A stretch of 64,000 nt of DNA from the NCBI RefSeq assembly GCF_019351405.1, contig NZ_JAHWZX010000012.1, forward strand, positions 32,817 to 96,816. Reading direction: 5' to 3'. The DNA comes from Stakelama flava (GTDB lineage Bacteria; Pseudomonadota; Alphaproteobacteria; Sphingomonadales; Sphingomonadaceae). A program made the position numbers and the translations under genes. The notes under the pieces were generated by a model. It did no database searches and had not been told where the DNA came from. It saw only the letters and a list, made by a program, of their open reading frames with translations. Positions 45,937 through 54,144 of this stretch are shown in pieces (positions within the stretch are counted from its first letter, which is position 1; every line of letters begins with the position of its first letter).

Positions 45937-46278
45937 TTAACGCGCCGCCATTTCCTCAACGGTCACATGGCCTTCGCGAAGGTCATTCGGCGCGACATAG
46001 AATCCGCGTTCGGCCATTTCCTTTCGGAAATCATGCTTCGCATCGGCGACTTCACGGTCATATTCGCTCTTCGCGTCGATGCGGTCCTGTTCGTCATGGG
46101 CACGGGCAAGATCGCTGCGAAGTTCGCGACGCGCTTCGGACAGCGACGTCTTGTAATCGAGATAGTGCGAATTGCTGTCGGTGAACAGATTTGCACGGGT
46201 CAGGTGTTCGCCCGCCATCACGGGCGTCGCGGCCAGCACGGCACCAGCCGCGGCAAAAGCAATAACGGTCTTCGACAT
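45937..46278 (-). CDS. Periplasmic helical protein, 113 aa
   Basis: A Sec signal peptide (MSKTVIAFAAAGAVLAATPVMAG) is followed by a highly charged helical mature region rich in Arg, Asp and Glu (SLSEARRELRSDLARAHDEQ), likely coiled-coil, with a C-terminal HVTVEEMAAR. It resembles small Spy- or DUF-like periplasmic proteins in composition only. No function assigned. Confidence 0.65.
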   Translation of the reverse strand: MSKTVIAFAAAGAVLAATPVMAGEHLTRANLFTDSNSHYLDYKTSLSEARRELRSDLARAHDEQDRIDAKSEYDREVADAKHDFRKEMAERGFYVAPNDLREGHVTVEEMAAR

Positions 46279-46440
46279 GGGTACGCTCCTACTGATCGTT
46301 GAAGAACCGGGGCCAAGAACGGGCGGAATGCCGACCGGGTTGCGATCCGATGGGGGCGGCTTGCGCTCGCGCGCGTAGGGCGGGGCGGGACGTGCCCAAG
46401 CTGCGACGAATTGCGGCCTGATGGAGGGGGTTTGGCGGCG

Positions 46441-46836
46441 TTATCCTGCCGGATCGGAGGATGCTTTCGCCATCGCACGCGCCATCCGGTCCAATGTCTC
46501 CACCATCCGCGTGGATAGCGAATCGGGTATCCCGGACGTCTCCGCCAGCGTGCGTTGCATCGCATCGACCCATTGGCCTGCGGTTTCTTCATCGATGGGG
46601 ATGGACCGGTGCAACGAAAAAATGCAGCCCCTGCCGCTTTCGAACCAGTCGCGCGGTCCGCCAAGCCACCCGGTCAGAAACCCGCTCAGGCTGTCGGCGA
46701 TCGCGGCCAGGTCCCGCCCGTGCAGCGCCCGTAATTCGCGATATTTGGGTTCGCGATCGATCCGCGCGTAAAATCGATTTGAAAGATCGCGAACCGCGTC
46801 CGCGCCGCCCACCATGGTGAAAAGGGTTTCGCTCAT
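46441..46836 (-). CDS. Group II truncated haemoglobin
   Basis: A 131-aa globin. FTMVGGADAVRDLSNRFYARI is the A/B helix start, and LTGWLGGPRDWFESGRGCIF with the following LHRSIPID is the E-F region containing the proximal His. The WVDAMQRTLAET helix carries the Trp typical of group II. These proteins bind O2 or handle NO. It lies just upstream of nrdB on the same strand with a 72-bp gap. Confidence 0.85.
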   Translation of the reverse strand: MSETLFTMVGGADAVRDLSNRFYARIDREPKYRELRALHGRDLAAIADSLSGFLTGWLGGPRDWFESGRGCIFSLHRSIPIDEETAGQWVDAMQRTLAETSGIPDSLSTRMVETLDRMARAMAKASSDPAG

Positions 46837-46908
46837 GGCGGCGTCGATAGCAGCCGGGGCGGCAGCGGGGTTTGACGTCGGTCAAATCCGCTTCACCGCC
46901 CCGCGCAT

Positions 46909-47964
46909 TTACTCCGCCGCTTGCGTCCCGCTGGAGAACATGTCCGCGCTGCCGTCTTCCTCGGCGGCATCGTCATTGCCCGCCTTGGCTTTCTGGCGCT
47001 TGTCGAAACTGTCCCAGACCTCGTTCCAGTTTCCGCGCGTCGCTCCTTTCGAATATTCGGTCGCGCGCGTTTCAAAGAAATTGGCATGCTCGACGCCGTT
47101 GAGCAGCGGCGTGAGCCAGGGCAGCGGGTGTTCGTCGATCAGGTACATCGGTTTCAGGCCAAGCTGTTGCAGCCGCCAGTCAGCGATGTAGCGGATATAT
47201 TTCTTGATATCCTTCGGCGTCATGCCGTTCACCGGTCCCATTTCGAAGGCGAGGTCGATAAACGCATCTTCCAGCCGGATCGTCGTGCTGCACTGATCCA
47301 GAATGTCTTCCTTCACCGATTTGGTCAGGCAGTCGCGCTCTTTCACGAATGCGTGGAACAGGTTGGTGATGCCTTCGCAGTGCAGGCTTTCGTCGCGCAC
47401 AGACCAGCTGACAATCTGTCCCATGCCCTTCATCTTGTTGAAGCGCGGGAAGTTCATCAGCATGGCGAAGCTCGCGAACAGCTGAACGCCTTCGGTAAAG
47501 CCGCCGAACATCGCAAGCGTGCGAGCGATGTCCTCGTCCGAATCGACACCGAATTTCTGAAGATAGTCGTGCTTGTCCTTCAGTTCGGAATATTCAAGGA
47601 ATGCGCCATATTCGCTTTCGGGCATGCCGATCGTGTCGAGCAGATGGCTGTAGGCCGCGATATGGATCGTCTCCATGTTCGAAAAGGCGGCGAGCATCAT
47701 CTTTACTTCGGTAGGCTTGAACACCCGGCCGTATTTCTCATGGTAGCAATCCTGCACCTCGACATCGGCTTGGGTGAAGAAGCGGAAAATCTGCGTCAGC
47801 AGGTTGCGTTCATGCTCGGTCAGCTTCTGCGCCCAGTCGCGGCAATCCTCGCCCAGCGGCACCTCTTCGGGCAGCCAGTGCACCTGTTGCTGGCGCTTCC
47901 AGAAGTCATAGGCCCAAGGATATTCAAAGGGCTTGTAGGTTTTGCGGGCTTCGAGAAGGGACAT
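46909..47964 (-). CDS. nrdB: Ribonucleotide reductase class Ia, beta subunit
   Basis: A 351-aa R2 protein that houses the diferric-tyrosyl radical site. Iron-ligand motifs ARDFFRFFTQ-like (LTQIFRFFTQADVEVQDCYH), ETIHIAAYSHLL and DESLHCEGITNLFH are visible, and the C-terminus carries a charged tail. It is downstream of nrdA on the same strand, but five kb of other genes (two DUF2171 genes and a frameshifted small membrane gene) lie between, so co-transcription is unlikely. Confidence 0.95.
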   Translation of the reverse strand: MSLLEARKTYKPFEYPWAYDFWKRQQQVHWLPEEVPLGEDCRDWAQKLTEHERNLLTQIFRFFTQADVEVQDCYHEKYGRVFKPTEVKMMLAAFSNMETIHIAAYSHLLDTIGMPESEYGAFLEYSELKDKHDYLQKFGVDSDEDIARTLAMFGGFTEGVQLFASFAMLMNFPRFNKMKGMGQIVSWSVRDESLHCEGITNLFHAFVKERDCLTKSVKEDILDQCSTTIRLEDAFIDLAFEMGPVNGMTPKDIKKYIRYIADWRLQQLGLKPMYLIDEHPLPWLTPLLNGVEHANFFETRATEYSKGATRGNWNEVWDSFDKRQKAKAGNDDAAEEDGSADMFSSGTQAAE

Positions 47965-48015
47965 GGGATTACTCCGGGTTCGAAACGGAAGGAAGGAAAG
48001 GGCTGCGCGATCCGA

Positions 48016-48245
48016 TCAGGAGGCGCGGCCTGCGATCTCGGCGTTCCACGACCACATCGCGCTCGCCGACATGGCGAGCACCGCGGCAAGCGCGAGCGCC
48101 ATCACCGCGACCATGCGTAGGCATAGGTGCGCGCTTCGCCGATCGGCCGGCGAAGCTGCAGCAGCAACCAGACCGCCAAAAGCGCCGCGAAGAACGCAAC
48201 GCCGAACATAATCGCGATTGCGGGCGAAAGCGTTGCGAACGTCAT
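48016..48245 (-). pseudogene. Small two-TM protein split by a one-base frameshift
   Basis: From ATG 48245, frame 1 encodes MTFATLSPAIAIMFGVAFFA and a hydrophobic helix followed by IGEARTYAYAWSR and TGA. A second frame directly continues with RMVAVMALALAAVLAMSASA and ends in GRAS-TGA. Restoring one base within the GCCTA at about 48120-48125 would join GEARTYA to LRMVAVMALAL into one 76-residue two-TM protein. I read this as a recent one-base loss or a sequence error; programmed frameshifting is less likely. It ends 52 bp upstream of nrdB. Confidence 0.5.
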
Positions 48246-48398
48246 GGGATTGTTGTCCACGCGAACGGCAAAGGCACACAATCGCGTTCATGCCGCGCTC
48301 GCCAATAGTTGCGCACCCGCAACGGGAAAATCAGGAACACATGGTGCATTGGACCGTTGAACCTGTGTATCACGAAGTAAATAGTAAGGAGAAGCCAC

Positions 48399-48623
48399 AT
48401 GTTTGACAAGATGCGCATCAAAGAACACATGGAAATCGCCGGTAAAAACGGCCAGCATGTCGGAACGGTTGATGAGGTTGAAGGCGACCGTATCAAGATG
48501 ACTAAGACTGATAGTGGCGACAGCCGCCATCATTACATCGAAATGGAACTGGTCGACCGGGTCGAGGATAACCGGATTTACCTGAAGGTCGATGAACCGA
48601 CCGCGCAGGATATGAAAGTCTGA
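48399..48623 (+). CDS. DUF2171-domain protein A, 74 aa
   Basis: A single DUF2171 domain (about residues 8-70): IKEHMEIAGKNGQHVGTVDE, VEGDRIKMTKTDSG and HHYIEMELVDRVEDNRIYL. The fold resembles a PRC-barrel-like beta domain that is common in soil bacteria; function unknown. AAGGAGAAGCCAC precedes the ATG. A strong terminator follows. A paralogue lies 169 bp downstream in the same orientation. Confidence 0.85.
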   Translation: MFDKMRIKEHMEIAGKNGQHVGTVDEVEGDRIKMTKTDSGDSRHHYIEMELVDRVEDNRIYLKVDEPTAQDMKV

Positions 48624-48644
48624 CCCGCGTTTCACACGCTGATT

Positions 48645-48681
48645 AAAAACCCCCGCCCGGCCCCGCCCGGTGGGGGTTTTT
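48645..48681 (+). terminator. Intrinsic terminator after DUF2171 gene A
   Basis: AAAAACCCCC (48645-48654) pairs with GGGGGTTTTT (48672-48681) around a GC-rich loop with inner pairing, followed by a T-tract. It ends the first DUF2171 transcript before the paralogue. Confidence 0.85.
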
Positions 48682-48791
48682 GCGTGGACGGGACCCCCGC
48701 CCCGGCTTGGTATGTCATCCCCGGTCCGGGGATATGCATCATTCGCGGGCGTCGCGCGTTTTCCTCTTTGTCTCAAGCAAGGAGGAATATC

Positions 48792-49043
48792 ATGGCCGAT
48801 ACCAGCAATATCAAAGAGCATATGAACGTCATCGGTGCAGACGGCGTGCATCTGGGTACTGTCGATCATGTCGATGGCGACCGTATCAAGCTCACCAAGA
48901 CTGACAGCCCGGCAACCAAGGACGGGAAGGGCGCGAAGCATCACTATATTCCCGCGGGCCTGATCGCTGAGGTGGAGGGCGACAATGTTCGCCTTACCGC
49001 TACTGCCCAGAATGCACAGGATATGTTCGAAACCAGCGAATAA
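48792..49043 (+). CDS. DUF2171-domain protein B, 83 aa
   Basis: A paralogue of the preceding gene with the same layout (NIKEHMNVIGADGVHLGTVDH, VDGDRIKLTKTDSP) but a longer loop (ATKDGKGAKHH). About half of the aligned residues agree by eye. AAGGAGGAATATC is a strong Shine-Dalgarno sequence before ATG 48792. It has its own terminator, so the pair are two separately transcribed duplicates. Confidence 0.85.
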   Translation: MADTSNIKEHMNVIGADGVHLGTVDHVDGDRIKLTKTDSPATKDGKGAKHHYIPAGLIAEVEGDNVRLTATAQNAQDMFETSE

Positions 49044-49078
49044 GCCCGCGTGCCAAGCATGTGACGCACGTACGAATG

Positions 49079-49110
49079 CCCCGGTCCGCGCTATGCGGGC
49101 CGGGGTTTCA
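49079..49110 (+). terminator. Intrinsic terminator after DUF2171 gene B
   Basis: CCCCGGTCCGC (49079-49089) pairs with GCGGGCCGGGG (49095-49105) around a 5-nt loop with one G:U pair, then TTTCATTTT. Position and T-rich tail fit a terminator for gene B. Confidence 0.75.
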
Positions 49111-49251
49111 TTTTGTCGTGCGTCGTTCGCAGCAGTCATCACTTCCACATCGCTCCCGCAGGGGCGGGGGCCTGTTTGCTGTTTTCGCGGGCGCTTTGCC
49201 CGCCAATGAAAAATACGCGCCGCGCCTTATGCGCGGGTCCCTTCCGCCGAT

Positions 49252-51147
49252 TTACTGGCAGGCCAGACACTCGTCATAATCGGTGCTGGGCAATTCGTAT
49301 TTGGCGAGTTCGGAGGTGTTGTCCGCTTCCACGCCGCCCGCGAACCCTGCGCGCTGTACCGATTTCGACCGCAGATAATAAAGCGATTTGATGCCCAGTT
49401 CCCATGCGCGGAAATGCAGCATCAGCAAATCCCATTTGTCGCAATCGGCGGGGATGAACAGGTTCAGCGACTGCGCCTGATCGATATAGGGCGACCGGTC
49501 GCCGGCAAGTTCCAGAATCCAGCGCTGGTCGATCTCGAAACTGGTCTTGTAACAATCCTTTTCCTCCGGGCTGAGGAAATCGAGATGCTGCACCGAACCC
49601 GTCTTTTCGAGGATCGAATTCCAGATCGCGTCCGAATTTTTTGACTTTTTGTCGAGCAGCTTTTCCAGATACGGATTCTTCACCACGAAGCTGCCCGAAA
49701 GCGTTTTGTGGGTATAGATATTCGCCGGGATTGGTTCGATGCACGCGCTCGTCCCGCCGCAAATAATGCTGATCGACGCGGTCGGCGCGATCGCCATCTT
49801 GCACGAAAACCGCTCCATCACGCCGACATCGGCGGCGTCGGGGCAGGGGCCGCGTTCGACCGCAAGCTGCATCGACGCTTCATTCGCGGCTGCATTGATA
49901 TGCTTGAAGATGCGCGTGTTCCACGATTTCGCCATCGCGCCTTCGAACGGCAGGCCGCGCGCCTGCAGGAAGGAATGGAAGCCCATGACGCCCAGCCCGA
50001 CCGACCGTTCGCGCATCGCGCTGTATTTCGCGCGCGCCATTTCTTCGGGCGCGCGTTCGATATAATCGCTTAGCACATTGTCGAGGAAGCGCATGACGTC
50101 CTCGATAAAGCCCTTGTCCTTCGACCATTCGTCCCAGGTTTCCAGGTTGAGCGACGACAGGCAGCATACCGCCGTGCGGTCGTTGCCCAGATGATCGTAC
50201 CCGGTGGGCAGCGTGATTTCGCTGCACAGGTTGGACGTGGAAACCTTCAGCCCCAGGTCGCGATGATGCTTGGGCATGTTGTTGTTCACATGATCGGCGA
50301 AGACGATGTACGGTTCGCCCGTGGCAAGCCGGGTTTCGACCAGCTTCTGGAACAGCGCGCGCGCATCGACGCGGCCGCGCTCCGACCCGTCCTTGGGACT
50401 GCGCAAAACCCATTCGCCGCCGTCGCGAACGCATTCCATGAATTCGTCGGTCAGCAGCACGCCGTGATGCAGGTTCAGCGCCTTGCGGTTGAAATCGCCG
50501 CTGGGTTTACGGATTTCCAGAAATTCCTCGATCTCCGGATGGCTGACGTCCAGATAGCAGGCGGCCGATCCGCGGCGCAGCGATCCCTGGCTGATCGCAA
50601 GGGTGAGCGAATCCATCACCCGGACGAACGGAATGATACCGCTGGTCTTGCCGTTCAGGCCCACCGGTTCGCCGATGCCGCGCACATTGCCCCAATAGGT
50701 GCCGATGCCGCCGCCGCGCGAAGCCAGCCACACATTCTCGTTCCAGGTGTCGACAATGCCGTCCAGGCTGTCGGGGACCGAGTTGAGGTAGCAGGAGATC
50801 GGCAGCCCGCGCCCCGTGCCGCCGTTCGACAGGACGGGCGTCGCCGGCATGAACCACAATCGGGAGATGTAATCATATAGCCGCTGCGCATGTTCGGCAT
50901 TGTCGGCATAGGCGCTGGCGACGCGAACGAACAGGTCCTGATAGCCTTCGCCGGGCAGCAGATAGCGGTCCTTCAGCGTCTCCTTGCCGAAATCGGTCAG
51001 CAGCGCATCGCGCGAATGATCGACCTCAATCGCGTACAGCGTGGGGTCGACGCTTTTCGAATTGCGCTCGCGCGGCGCTTCGGCGGCGGTGGTTTCGACG
51101 GTGTCGGTATCGTTCACGCTCACGTCCTGCGTATCCCTGAAATCCAT
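49252..51147 (-). CDS. nrdA: Ribonucleotide reductase class Ia, alpha subunit
   Basis: A 631-aa R1 subunit. The barrel carries RLWFMPATPVLSNGG, SCYLNSVPDSL and the glycyl-rich substrate loop region ASRGGGIGTYWGNVRGIGEP. The C-terminal DYDECLACQ contains the Cys pair that is reduced by thioredoxin or glutaredoxin. It is shorter than E. coli NrdA because the N-terminal ATP-cone is missing; I see only about 35 variable residues before the barrel. Allosteric activity control through a cone is therefore not expected. Confidence 0.93.
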   Translation of the reverse strand: MDFRDTQDVSVNDTDTVETTAAEAPRERNSKSVDPTLYAIEVDHSRDALLTDFGKETLKDRYLLPGEGYQDLFVRVASAYADNAEHAQRLYDYISRLWFMPATPVLSNGGTGRGLPISCYLNSVPDSLDGIVDTWNENVWLASRGGGIGTYWGNVRGIGEPVGLNGKTSGIIPFVRVMDSLTLAISQGSLRRGSAACYLDVSHPEIEEFLEIRKPSGDFNRKALNLHHGVLLTDEFMECVRDGGEWVLRSPKDGSERGRVDARALFQKLVETRLATGEPYIVFADHVNNNMPKHHRDLGLKVSTSNLCSEITLPTGYDHLGNDRTAVCCLSSLNLETWDEWSKDKGFIEDVMRFLDNVLSDYIERAPEEMARAKYSAMRERSVGLGVMGFHSFLQARGLPFEGAMAKSWNTRIFKHINAAANEASMQLAVERGPCPDAADVGVMERFSCKMAIAPTASISIICGGTSACIEPIPANIYTHKTLSGSFVVKNPYLEKLLDKKSKNSDAIWNSILEKTGSVQHLDFLSPEEKDCYKTSFEIDQRWILELAGDRSPYIDQAQSLNLFIPADCDKWDLLMLHFRAWELGIKSLYYLRSKSVQRAGFAGGVEADNTSELAKYELPSTDYDECLACQ

Positions 51148-51648
51148 GACTGGCCCCGTTCCTTAAATCCGTTCGAATCGAGGGCGGACCCCGATGCTAT
51201 CATCCCGGCGGCGTCGCGCGAGAACAAAAAGTGATCAATCGCGCCGTCGCACGCGCATGCAGGGACGTCCCGCAATATGCATCACGGTCACTGTGCTACC
51301 AGCGATAGGGTCTGCCCCCGCAAACGACCACTAGAGATTGTGCCTAAACGCGCTTCGACGCAAGCCGGTAAATAATGGTTCATCGGCTCGGTTCATCGCT
51401 AAAAAGACTCGTTTCACGGATGCCGAAAGGGCGCGACGCGTGGATTTCCAACGGGTCCGCGACACGCAAGAGAACGGGGCGTGAACAAAAAAATATTCCC
51501 ATGGAGCGCGCAAGGGGGCCTTTGTGCCTGTGGCGTTTTTTGCGCGCGAGCCGCCTTGTCGAAATGAAAAGCGAGCGCGTCGCCGGAAATTCTTGAGCGG
51601 CAGTGTGCGGCACGATAGCCCTTTCCTTTCCGGAGGGGAGATTTTTCG
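51148..51648. other. 501-bp gap upstream of nrdA and the amidase gene
   Basis: A bidirectional promoter region with no supported gene. NrdR-box-like repeats lie at 51296-51343. The remaining 300 bp toward the amidase gene shows no further motif that I trust. Confidence 0.5.
51296..51343. promoter_or_regulatory. Two NrdR-box-like sites upstream of nrdA
   Basis: A 16-mer at 51328-51343 (CCACTAGAGATTGTGC) agrees closely with the NrdR-box consensus, of the form ACACwATATATwGTGT. A weaker one lies at 51296-51311 (CTACCAGCGATAGGGT). The starts are 32 bp apart, about three DNA turns, which is the spacing known for paired NrdR boxes. The sites are about 150-195 bp upstream of the nrdA start. The assignment is by eye, and nrdR itself is not in the window. 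Confidence 0.5.
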
Positions 51649-53259
51649 ATGACCATCCGCTTTGCCCTTGCCGCGCTGGCGCTGGGATTTTCCGTGCAAT
51701 CGGGGGCGCAGGCCCACGCCGCCGCGCCGCGCGATGTCGCGCTGCCAAAGGTGGCGGAACGCTCGCTTGCCGATCTTTCCGCCGCGCTGACGTCGGGTGA
51801 AGTGACGAGCGAACAGCTGGTGCGCGCCTATCTTGCCCGGATCAACGCGATGGATCGCAAGGGGCCGGCACTGCGCAGCGTGATCGCGGTCAATCCGCAG
51901 GCCCTGGCCGATGCGAAGCGCAGCGATGCCGAACGAAAGGCGGGCAGGGTGCGCGGCCCGCTGCATGGCGTTCCCATCGTTATCAAGGACAATATCGAAC
52001 TGGCCGGGCCGCTTCCCACCACGGCGGGCAGCCTTGCGCTGAAGGACAATGTCACGAATCGCGACGCGCCGGTCGTCGCGCGGTTGAAGGCGGCGGGCGC
52101 GATCATCCTTGCCAAGACGAACCTGTCGGAATGGGCGAACATCCGCTCCATCCATGCGATGTCGGGGTGGAGCGCCGTCGGCGGGCTGGTGAAAAATCCC
52201 TATGCGCTGGATCGTACCGCATGCGGATCGTCGAGCGGCACCGGCGCCGCGGTCGCGGCCAGCTTCGCCGCGGCGGGGCTGGGCACCGAAACCGACGGGT
52301 CGGTAACCTGCCCCTCCTCGATGAACGGGCTGGTGGGCCTTAAACCGACGATCGGGCTGGTCAGCCGGACGCATATTGTGCCGATCAGTCATAGTCAGGA
52401 CACGGCAGGGCCGATGGCGCGAAGCGTGCGCGATGCCGCGCTGCTGTTCACCGCGATGGTGGGTAGCGATCCCGGTGATCCCACAACGAAGGACGCCGAT
52501 GCGCATCGCATGGACTATGCCTCCGGGCTGTCGAAGGATGCGCTGAAGGGCGTCAGGATCGCGGTGCTCCACCCCGACGCACCGGATGCGCTGATGACGC
52601 GGTTTCACGAACAGTTGAAGCTGCTTGAAGCGGCTGGCGCGACGCTGGTCGAAGTGAAGGCGCCCGATACAAAGGGGATGGGCGATGCCGAATTTCAGGT
52701 GCTGATGATGGAGTTGAAAAGCGACATGGCGGCCTATCTCGCCAATACGCCCGCTGCGGTGAAGGCGAAGACGCTGGCTGACCTCATCGCCTTCGATAAC
52801 GCGCATGAAGCGGCCGAAATGCCCTATTTCGGGCAGGAAATATTCGAAATGGCGGACAAGACCGGCGGTATCGACGACCCTGCCTATGCCGATGCGCGCA
52901 CCAGATCGAAACGCCTCGCCACCAACGCGATCGATACGATGTTGAAGCAGGCGAATGCGACGATACTGGTAGAACCGACCTATGGCATGCCCTGGCTGTC
53001 CGACACGGTATATGGTGACCAGTTTTCTGGGCCGAGCGCGGCCGATCTGCCCGCGATATCCGGCTATCCGCACCTCACCGTGCCGATGGGGCTGGTAAAG
53101 GGGTTGCCGGTCGGATTGTCGTTTATCGGCCCAAAATACAGCGAGGCGAAGCTGTTCGCGGCAGGATATGCCTATGAACAGGCGACAAAAGCGCGCGTTG
53201 CGCCCGGATACAAGTCGACCTTGAAGGAAGGGACAGGGGTTGAGGGCGCGGGGGAATAG
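51649..53259 (+). CDS. Exported amidase (amidase signature family)
   Basis: A 536-aa protein with a Sec signal peptide (cleavage near AHA, residue 24) and an amidase-signature domain. The Ser-cisSer-Lys triad is recognisable: Lys113 in VPIVIKDN, the Gly/Ser-rich CGSSSGTGAAVAAS (residues 192-205) and Ser218 in TETDGSV. Amidases of this family hydrolyse carboxamides; the substrate is unknown and the location is periplasmic. GGAGGGGAG precedes the ATG. Confidence 0.88.
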   Translation: MTIRFALAALALGFSVQSGAQAHAAAPRDVALPKVAERSLADLSAALTSGEVTSEQLVRAYLARINAMDRKGPALRSVIAVNPQALADAKRSDAERKAGRVRGPLHGVPIVIKDNIELAGPLPTTAGSLALKDNVTNRDAPVVARLKAAGAIILAKTNLSEWANIRSIHAMSGWSAVGGLVKNPYALDRTACGSSSGTGAAVAASFAAAGLGTETDGSVTCPSSMNGLVGLKPTIGLVSRTHIVPISHSQDTAGPMARSVRDAALLFTAMVGSDPGDPTTKDADAHRMDYASGLSKDALKGVRIAVLHPDAPDALMTRFHEQLKLLEAAGATLVEVKAPDTKGMGDAEFQVLMMELKSDMAAYLANTPAAVKAKTLADLIAFDNAHEAAEMPYFGQEIFEMADKTGGIDDPAYADARTRSKRLATNAIDTMLKQANATILVEPTYGMPWLSDTVYGDQFSGPSAADLPAISGYPHLTVPMGLVKGLPVGLSFIGPKYSEAKLFAAGYAYEQATKARVAPGYKSTLKEGTGVEGAGE

Positions 53260-53275
53260 GCCCCGCCACCGATCG

Positions 53276-53698
53276 TCAACTCAGCAGCGGCATCCGCATC
53301 CCGCGCCAGCGGCTGGCGAGAAAAGCCTGCCAGCCCAGCAGCAGCGGCATGACGATCAGCTCGACCGCCATCGCGACCATATGCCCTTGCGAGGGATGGC
53401 CGACCTGCCAGAGCGACACGAACCGCGCCAGACCGCCCGCGACGATGATAAATCCCAGCGTACGAAACCGGTATCCGCGTGCTTCGATACGCGGGATGCA
53501 GGTGAACAGGCCGATGGCGATCGCCAGCAGTTCGCCCGACAGATAGCGGAAATGGCTGTCCAGATCGGTCGGAACGCTGCCCAGATAGCCGAGCCAGCCG
53601 GGTCCGCGGAAAATGCTGACCACCGCCGCCGACAGCGAAAACAGGGCGACCATCGCAATCAGCAGTTGCAGGATACGGCGTTCGGTATCGAGCGTCAT
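53276..53698 (-). CDS. DUF4345-like small membrane protein, 140 aa
   Basis: Four hydrophobic segments are visible (about 12-30, 52-68, 81-95, 108-124), with the conserved-looking middle DSHFRYLSGELLAIAIGLFT and RFRTLGFIIVAGGLARFVSL. This matches the DUF4345 family layout. Function unknown. It is convergent with the amidase gene. Confidence 0.7.
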   Translation of the reverse strand: MTLDTERRILQLLIAMVALFSLSAAVVSIFRGPGWLGYLGSVPTDLDSHFRYLSGELLAIAIGLFTCIPRIEARGYRFRTLGFIIVAGGLARFVSLWQVGHPSQGHMVAMAVELIVMPLLLGWQAFLASRWRGMRMPLLS

Positions 53699-54144
53699 GT
53701 ACGGCTCCGTGCGAAGGGTCTGTCACGGCCCGGCAACGCGCTCGCACATGCGCACTCGCCGGCCGGTAGAAGCGTACGGCCCGCTGCGGGCGCGAACGGA
53801 TGAAGCGGGCGGCGGCCGATTTCGCCCCGCCGTCGATATGTGCCGATTCCGCCATACCAGGACGAAACGCGCAGTATTTCGGCCAGCATGACGATGTTCG
53901 CCGCGGCGAACAACATCTTATTCATCGATGTTCGCGTGCGGCGGCAAAAACCGGTCGCATCAGTCCCTGTCAACGGCAGGATTGCCCCCTTTGTTCATGA
54001 TGTTTTCCGGCTGCCCCGGTCATGGCGCTCGCCGCGCCCTTATGCGGCGGCGCGGGGTTGGCGTGCAAGAACGCCTCGCCGCGAAAACCGCACGGCCCGG
54101 ACATATCCATTCCTTGGTAACCCACAGCTGGTAGCGCCGGTATA
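53699..54144. other. 446-bp gap with a palindrome but no clear gene
   Basis: Frames open on both strands but none has a good start context or protein-like composition. A perfect 18-bp palindrome, TGTTCGCCGCGGCGAACA, is at 53895-53912 and could be a regulator site for the FemAB-like gene that follows. Confidence 0.4.

Noticed and set aside
47969..48199. Alternative 76-aa frame over the frameshifted gene
   Set aside because: Its sequence is Arg/Cys-rich and lacks the membrane pattern that the other frames give.
53695..53973. Minus-strand frame beginning MTGTDATGF
   Set aside because: No Shine-Dalgarno sequence and disordered, Arg-rich composition; the only protein-like stretch (MNKMLFAAANIVMLAEIL) is too short to defend.
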